Assembly (NCBI RefSeq): GCF_000697965.2
Contig: NZ_CP015880.1
Location: 4,007,186-4,071,185 of the forward strand
Direction: 5' to 3'
DNA from: Ensifer adhaerens
Lineage (GTDB): Bacteria > Pseudomonadota > Alphaproteobacteria > Rhizobiales > Rhizobiaceae
Length of the DNA stretch: 64,000 nt
Part shown: positions 59,303 to 64,000 of the stretch, one piece after another
Position numbering within the stretch: the stretch's first letter is position 1
How the letters are laid out: the number at the start of each line of letters is the position of its first letter
The notes under the pieces: model-generated
Databases searched by the model: none
Told to the model about the DNA's origin: nothing
The model's input: only the letters and a program-made list of their open reading frames with translations
Program-made: the position numbers and the translations under genes

Positions 59303-60877
59303 TCAGGTCACCTGCCAGGCGATATAGGCGAGCGTGGCGGCGATGAGCCACAGCGCGATGCGGCCGGAGCGCGTGTGTTTCGCTTCCGCCTTGCCGATCG
59401 CATGCGCGGTCTCGGCGTCGAAGCGCAGACCGTTTTCGCTCATCGCCATGATCTCGCTCGAAAACTTCTCCGTGCGGGCGGCGATTTCGGGCGCGGCTTC
59501 AGCCAGCCTGAGTGCGGCATGCAGGCCGTCGCGCAAATCGGTGACGATGCGCTTCGGTCCGAGATTGTCGCGGATCCACTTGCCGACGACCGGCTCGGAG
59601 GCCTTCCACATGTTGAAGCGCGGATTGAGCGTGCGAGCCACCCCTTCAACGACCACCATGGTCTTCTGCAGCATGACGAGCTCGGGGCGGGTCTGCATGT
59701 CGAAGAGCTCAGTGACCTCGAAGAGCAACGTGAGCAGCTTCGCCATCGAAATGGTTTCGGCCGGCTGGCCGTGGATCGGCTCGCCGATCGCGCGGATCGC
59801 CTGGGCGAAACTCGCAGCGTCGTGGTGCGAAGGGACATAGCCCGCCTCGAAATGCACGTCGGCCACGCGCTGGTAGTCGCGGGTGATGAAGCCGAAGAGG
59901 ATCTCGGCCAGGAACCGGCGTTCCTTCTTGCCGAGGCGGCCGACGATGCCCATGTCGACGGCGACGATATGGCCGGCATCGTCGACGAAGAGATTGCCCT
60001 GATGCATGTCGGCATGAAAGAAGCCGTCGCGCAGCGTGTGGCGCAGGAAGGACTGGATCAGCACTTCGGCTAGAAGGTTGAGGTCGTGGCCTGCGGCCTT
60101 CAAGCCCTCGATGTCCGACATCTTGACGCCGTCGATCCACTCCATGGTGACGACGTCGCGTCCGGTCCGCTCCCAGTCGACCTTCGGCACGCGGAAGCCG
60201 GAATCGTCCTTGGTGTTCTCGCCAAGCTCGGAAAGGGCGGCCGCCTCCAGACGAAGATCCATCTCGATCTTCGTCGTCTGTTCCAGCGTCTTGGTCACCT
60301 CGACCGGCTTCAGCCGGCGGGTGTAGGGCAGGAAACGCTCCTGCATATGGCTGACGAGATACATCGCCTCGATGTCGGAGGCGAAGCGCTGCCGCACGCC
60401 GGGACGGATGACCTTGACCGCGACCTTCTCAGGGCCGCTGTCGCGCATCACGATCGCCGGGTGCACCTGAGCGATCGAGGCCGCGGCCATCGGCTCGGAA
60501 AACTCGGCATAGAGATCATCGACCGTCCGGCCGAGTGATCCCTCGATCGCGGTCTTCGCCTCGTTCTGCGGGAAGGTCGCCATGCGGTCCTGCAACAGCG
60601 ACAGGTCTGCGGCAAACTCCGCGCCAACGACGTCGGGGCGGGTTGCGAGGAACTGGCCGATCTTCACATAGGAGGGGCCGAGCCGGGCGACGGCGCGCGA
60701 CAGCCGGTCGCTACGCTCCTCTCCCGGCACTCTGCGCCGCGCCAAAAGTCCGGCCGCCTTCTGGGCGAAACGGGCAAAGGGTGGCAGGTGCTCCGTCGGG
60801 ACGGCCGAGACGACGCCTTCGCGCACGAGAACCCAGCCGATCCGCGCGAGGCGGATATATGCTCCAGGCGTGCTCAT
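59303..60877 (-). CDS. ubiB: Ubiquinone biosynthesis kinase-like protein UbiB
   Basis: 524 aa. Atypical ADCK/ABC1 kinase with the family KxGQ motif in PSYVKIGQFLATRPDVVG, the Ala-rich loop AAASIAQVHPA, VAVKVIRPGV with the Lys, ExD region and catalytic FFHADMHQGNLFVDD with VAVDMGIVGR. Two C-terminal membrane helices are predicted (only the last, IALWLIAATLAYIAWQV, is obvious). It assists ubiquinone synthesis. Starts 5 bp after ubiE. Confidence 0.95.
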   Translation of the reverse strand: MSTPGAYIRLARIGWVLVREGVVSAVPTEHLPPFARFAQKAAGLLARRRVPGEERSDRLSRAVARLGPSYVKIGQFLATRPDVVGAEFAADLSLLQDRMATFPQNEAKTAIEGSLGRTVDDLYAEFSEPMAAASIAQVHPAIVMRDSGPEKVAVKVIRPGVRQRFASDIEAMYLVSHMQERFLPYTRRLKPVEVTKTLEQTTKIEMDLRLEAAALSELGENTKDDSGFRVPKVDWERTGRDVVTMEWIDGVKMSDIEGLKAAGHDLNLLAEVLIQSFLRHTLRDGFFHADMHQGNLFVDDAGHIVAVDMGIVGRLGKKERRFLAEILFGFITRDYQRVADVHFEAGYVPSHHDAASFAQAIRAIGEPIHGQPAETISMAKLLTLLFEVTELFDMQTRPELVMLQKTMVVVEGVARTLNPRFNMWKASEPVVGKWIRDNLGPKRIVTDLRDGLHAALRLAEAAPEIAARTEKFSSEIMAMSENGLRFDAETAHAIGKAEAKHTRSGRIALWLIAATLAYIAWQVT

Positions 60878-60882
60878 CGGGA

Positions 60883-61659
60883 TCAGATTTTCCAGCCGGA
60901 ATGCAGCGCTGCGATGCCGCCGGTGTAATTGGTGAAGGAGACGCGCGAGAAGCCCGCTTCCTTGATCATCGTCGCGAAGTCCTTCTGGTTCGGAAACTTG
61001 CGGATCGATTCCACCAGATACTGGTAGGGCGCTTCATCGCCGGTGATCAGCTTGCCGAACTTAGGGATCGCGTTGAACGACCAGGCATCATAGAAGCGGT
61101 CGAGCAGCGGCATTTCCACTTCGGAGAACTCCAGCACCAGCAACCGGCCGCCGCGCTTCAGCACCCGGTATGCCTCCTTCAGCGCCACGTCGATGCGCGG
61201 CACGTTGCGGATGCCGAAGGCAATCGTATAGGCGTCGAAGGTATTGGCCTCGAAAGGCAGGTCCTCGGCATTGGCTTCGACGAAATCGAGATTGGCGGAG
61301 AGCTTCTTCTTCTCGGCGCGCTCGGCGCCGACGGCCAGCATCGAGCCGTTGATGTCGAGCACCGTCGAATGCGCCTTGCGGTCGGAGGCTTCGATGATGC
61401 GGAAGGCGATATCGCCGGTGCCGCCGGCAACGTCGAGCGTCCTGTAGCCCTCGCGGCGTGGCGGGTTGAGGGCCGCGATCATCGCATCCTTCCAGGCGCG
61501 GTGCAGGCCGGCCGACATCACGTCGTTCATGATGTCGTAACGCTTGGCCACCTTGTGGAAGACGTCGTTGACAAGCGGCTGCTTCTCGCCCGTGCCGACG
61601 TTGCGGAAACCGAAAGATGTTTCCATGCCGCCATCGGCCGATACGCGCTGATCCGTCAT
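60883..61659 (-). CDS. ubiE: Demethylmenaquinone/ubiquinone C-methyltransferase
   Basis: 258 aa from ATG 61659 ([18 protein letters not shown]). SAM-dependent class I methyltransferase with [14 protein letters not shown], the UbiE signature [18 protein letters not shown], and [14 protein letters not shown] [14 protein letters not shown]. It methylates the quinone ring. The open frame extends to 62130 but there it overlaps mutM antisense, so that part is not coding. Operon ubiE-ubiB. Confidence 0.95.
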   Translation of the reverse strand: MTDQRVSADGGMETSFGFRNVGTGEKQPLVNDVFHKVAKRYDIMNDVMSAGLHRAWKDAMIAALNPPRREGYRTLDVAGGTGDIAFRIIEASDRKAHSTVLDINGSMLAVGAERAEKKKLSANLDFVEANAEDLPFEANTFDAYTIAFGIRNVPRIDVALKEAYRVLKRGGRLLVLEFSEVEMPLLDRFYDAWSFNAIPKFGKLITGDEAPYQYLVESIRKFPNQKDFATMIKEAGFSRVSFTNYTGGIAALHSGWKI

Positions 61660-61831
61660 ACGAAGAACTCCACCTGAACCAATTTTTCCGGCACCATAGC
61701 GAAAAGGCCCGTCACACGCTATCTCGTGGGCGGGACTGCGGCTGCGGCATAGCGCACCCCTATAGGATAAGAAGGCCGCCAAGGAAATGCCAACCACCGC
61801 ATCCGGTGGCTGAGATCGAAGGAGTGCATTC

Positions 61832-62722
61832 ATGCCGGAGTTGCCCGAGGTCGAAACCGTCAAGCGCGGCCTCGCGCCGACCATGGAAGGCGCGCTGCTC
61901 GTGAATGCGGAATTGCGCCGGCCGGATCTGAGGTTTCCCTTCCCGGAGAATTTCTCCTCGACCGTTGCCGGCCAGCGCATCGTCTCGCTGTCGCGCCGCG
62001 CCAAGTATCTGATGATCGATCTGGAAGCCGGTGACGTGATCATCGCCCATCTGGGCATGTCCGGTTCCTTCCGCATCGAGGTGGGGCCGGCGGCAACAAC
62101 GCCCGGCGAATTCCACCATCCGCGCGGCAAGGATGAAAAGCACGATCACGTCATCTTCCATCTCGACGGTGCGCAAGGCCCGGTGCGGGTGATCTACAAC
62201 GACCCGCGCCGCTTCGGCTTCATGGACCTTGCTCGCCGCGACACGGTGGCGAGCCACGCCTATTTCCGCGCGCTCGGCGAGGAGCCGACCGGCAACGTGC
62301 TCGATGCCGCCTATCTCGCCGCACGCTTTTCCGGCAAGGCCCAACCGCTGAAGGCGGCGTTGCTTGACCAGAAGAACATCGCCGGTCTCGGCAATATCTA
62401 TGTCTGCGAGGCGCTCTGGCGCTCGCACCTGTCGCCGCTGAAACCGGCCGGCGCGCTCGTCGACAAGCGCGGCAAGCCGAAGGAGGGGCTCGTGCGCCTG
62501 ACGGATGCGATCCGCGAGGTCATCGCCGATGCCATAGCCGCCGGCGGATCGTCGCTGAAGGACCATATCCAGGCTGACGGCTCGCTCGGCTACTTCCAGC
62601 ACTCTTTCTCCGTCTATGACCGCGAAGGACAGGCTTGCCGCACGCCCGGCTGCGACGGTACGGTCGCCCGCATCGTGCAGGCGGGACGCTCAACCTTCTA
62701 TTGCCCGCACTGCCAGAAATGA
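61832..62722 (+). CDS. mutM: Formamidopyrimidine-DNA glycosylase
   Basis: 296 aa. Bifunctional glycosylase/AP lyase removing 8-oxoguanine. [14 protein letters not shown] gives the catalytic Pro after Met removal and Glu; the H2TH region is [17 protein letters not shown], and the C-terminal zinc finger is [27 protein letters not shown]. Divergent from ubiE with 172 bp between. Confidence 0.96.
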   Translation: MPELPEVETVKRGLAPTMEGALLVNAELRRPDLRFPFPENFSSTVAGQRIVSLSRRAKYLMIDLEAGDVIIAHLGMSGSFRIEVGPAATTPGEFHHPRGKDEKHDHVIFHLDGAQGPVRVIYNDPRRFGFMDLARRDTVASHAYFRALGEEPTGNVLDAAYLAARFSGKAQPLKAALLDQKNIAGLGNIYVCEALWRSHLSPLKPAGALVDKRGKPKEGLVRLTDAIREVIADAIAAGGSSLKDHIQADGSLGYFQHSFSVYDREGQACRTPGCDGTVARIVQAGRSTFYCPHCQK

Positions 62723-62768
62723 ACGCCAGTCCGTGAGCGGTCTGGTGCATGAACCGGAGGAAACAGAA

Positions 62769-63542
62769 ATGACCTACGAAACGCTGCTGGTCGAAACACG
62801 CGGCCGCGTCGGCCTGGTGACGCTCAATCGTCCGCAGGCGCTGAATGCGCTGAACTCGACCGTGATGCGCGAGCTTGCCGCGGCGCTGAAGGCCTTCGAC
62901 GCCGACAAGGAGATCGGCGCCGTGGTCCTCGCCGGCTCGGAGAAGGCGTTTGCCGCCGGCGCCGACATCAAGGAGATGCAGACGCTCGATTTCGTCGACA
63001 GCTATCTTGGCGACTTCATCGGCGGCTGGGACCAGGTGGCGGCAGCTCGCAAGCCTTTGATCGCTGCCGTTTCCGGCTACGCGCTTGGCGGCGGCTGCGA
63101 GCTGGCGATGATGTGCGACTTCATCATTGCGTCCGAGACCGCGAAGTTCGGCCAGCCGGAAATCACCCTCGGCGTCATTCCCGGCATGGGCGGCTCCCAG
63201 CGCCTGACGCGCGCCGTCGGCAAGGCGAAGGCCATGGACCTGGTGCTGACCGGCCGGATGATGGATGCGGCCGAGGCAGAACGCGCGGGACTCGTTTCGC
63301 GTGTGGTGGCGCCGGAGAAATTGTTGGAGGAAGTGCTCACCGCTGCCGAAAAGATCGCCTCCTTCTCGCTGCCCGCGGTGATGATGGCCAAGGAGGCCGT
63401 AAGCCGCTCGCTGGAGCTGACGCTTGCCGAAGGCCTGCGTTTCGAGCGTCGGCTCTTCCACTCGCTGTTTGCGACCGAAGACCAGAAGGAAGGCATGGCC
63501 GCCTTCGTCGCCAAGCGCAAACCGGAGTTCAAACATCGCTAG
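62769..63542 (+). CDS. Enoyl-CoA hydratase
   Basis: 257 aa from ATG 62769, GGAGGAAAC upstream. Crotonase fold: oxyanion-hole residues in [15 protein letters not shown] and [16 protein letters not shown], both catalytic Glu visible in [19 protein letters not shown]. Role in fatty-acid or amino-acid beta-oxidation. It follows mutM by 46 bp and precedes rpsT, the conserved rhizobial arrangement near dnaA. Confidence 0.94.
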   Translation: MTYETLLVETRGRVGLVTLNRPQALNALNSTVMRELAAALKAFDADKEIGAVVLAGSEKAFAAGADIKEMQTLDFVDSYLGDFIGGWDQVAAARKPLIAAVSGYALGGGCELAMMCDFIIASETAKFGQPEITLGVIPGMGGSQRLTRAVGKAKAMDLVLTGRMMDAAEAERAGLVSRVVAPEKLLEEVLTAAEKIASFSLPAVMMAKEAVSRSLELTLAEGLRFERRLFHSLFATEDQKEGMAAFVAKRKPEFKHR

Positions 63543-63578
63543 CCCAGAGCACGGCGCGCAGATTCTGGAAATTGCGCG

Positions 63579-63607
63579 TTGACGGGGCGGCGGTTTCCCG
63601 CTATACG
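63579..63607 (+). promoter_or_regulatory. Candidate sigma-70 promoter of rpsT
   Basis: TTGACG (63579-63584), a 16-17-bp spacer and CTATAC/TATACG (63601-63607), about 127 bp upstream of rpsT. A leader of about 120 nt fits a regulated ribosomal-protein mRNA. Confidence 0.6.
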
Positions 63608-63733
63608 CCGCCCTCAGTTTGGAACGCCATTCTGGGCTTTCCGGAAATACTCCCGAATTGCTTTGATGACAGGTCGCAGTGACCCGGCACGGCGAGGGGC
63701 GGAGTTCATGTCAGTTTTCGAAGAGAGGCACAA

Positions 63734-64000
63734 ATGGCCAATACAACTTCGGCGAAAAAGGCGACCCGCAAGATCGCACGCCGCACCGCAGTGAACAAGG
63801 CCCGTCGTTCGCGCGTTCGCAACTTCATCCGCAAGGTCGAAGAAGCGATTGCAACCGGCGACCAGGCAGTTGCAGCCGCAGCGCTCAAGGCAGCTCAGCC
63901 CGAGCTGATGCGCGCAGCCACCAAGGGCGTCCTGCACGCCAACACTGCATCGCGCAAGGTTTCGCGTCTTGCACAGCGCGTAAAGTCGCTTTCGGCCTAA
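63734..64000 (+). CDS. rpsT: 30S ribosomal protein S20
   Basis: 88 aa, complete, ending with TAA at the last base of the window. Starts [26 protein letters not shown], very basic and helical, the typical bS20. AGAGGC precedes the ATG. In rhizobia dnaA follows, so the origin region is probably just right of this window. Confidence 0.97.
   Translation: MANTTSAKKATRKIARRTAVNKARRSRVRNFIRKVEEAIATGDQAVAAAALKAAQPELMRAATKGVLHANTASRKVSRLAQRVKSLSA

Noticed and set aside
61660..62130. N-terminal extension of ubiE
   Set aside because: It overlaps mutM in antisense and family members begin near MTDQRV; the frame is open only because of high GC.

Overview
The window is high-GC alphaproteobacterial chromosome, most likely a Sinorhizobium/Ensifer (Rhizobiaceae) replicon near the replication origin. 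Support: the order coaBC ... ubiB-ubiE-mutM-echA-rpsT at the right end (in rhizobia dnaA normally follows rpsT; it would lie just outside), a ugpBAEC phosphate-starvation transporter, an iolC-iolD-iolE-iolB inositol cluster with an RpiR-type regulator, and short CCTCCCCGC/GCGGGGAGG palindromes of the kind scattered between rhizobial genes.

Layout. 1-5.6 kb: the tail of a UPF0102 gene, then ugpB-ugpA-ugpE-ugpC followed by an overlapping endonuclease/exonuclease/phosphatase-family gene, with a PhoB-box-like sequence upstream. 5.7-6.7 kb: gshB. 6.9-26 kb: comM (yifB) split in two by a 17.5-kb island (about 7152-24673). 26-36.6 kb: cysK, two LysE-type exporters, a DMT exporter with a NIPSNAP protein and a divergent Lrp regulator, dut, prfC, a B3/B4-domain protein, a second DMT exporter, an AraC regulator, a metallopeptidase-like protein and a GFA protein. 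36.7-45.1 kb: inositol catabolism (iolB, iolE, iolD, iolC, RpiR regulator, Gfo/Idh/MocA dehydrogenase) with two operator-like sites. 45.3-59 kb: class II amidotransferase, coaBC, a diguanylate cyclase, ABC-F ATPase, CDF transporter, DUF4239 protein, MFS transporter, deaminase, ankyrin protein, LysR, SDR, a small secreted protein, a GNAT. 59.3-64 kb: ubiB, ubiE, mutM, enoyl-CoA hydratase, rpsT.

The island is the unusual part. Its left arm carries two large, overlapping tyrosine-recombinase-like genes (ginA/ginB-like; GInt or recombinase-trio type). The first is split in frame by an IS2-subgroup IS3 element with a 5-bp CAGGC duplication; removing the IS restores one 666-codon ORF. The second is interrupted by one IS21-family element in frame and cut off by a second, and its catalytic C-terminus plus any third recombinase are gone. 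The right half is a minus-strand cargo operon: a DUF6634-like protein, a soluble FtsH-like AAA+/M41 zinc protease, an unknown protein of about 350 aa (its C-terminus displaced 2.6 kb by a third IS21-family element with a 6-bp ATCGAC duplication), and a calcineurin-like phosphoesterase of which only the first 15 codons survive. A divergent gene encodes an internally duplicated HTH regulator. The picture is an island that entered comM, then decayed through at least four IS insertions and a deletion. The protease/unknown/phosphoesterase cassette is the best candidate here for an undescribed system, though this copy is broken.

All calls come from reading sequence and translations. No database search was run, so family names rest on recognised motifs and residual uncertainty is stated per entry.
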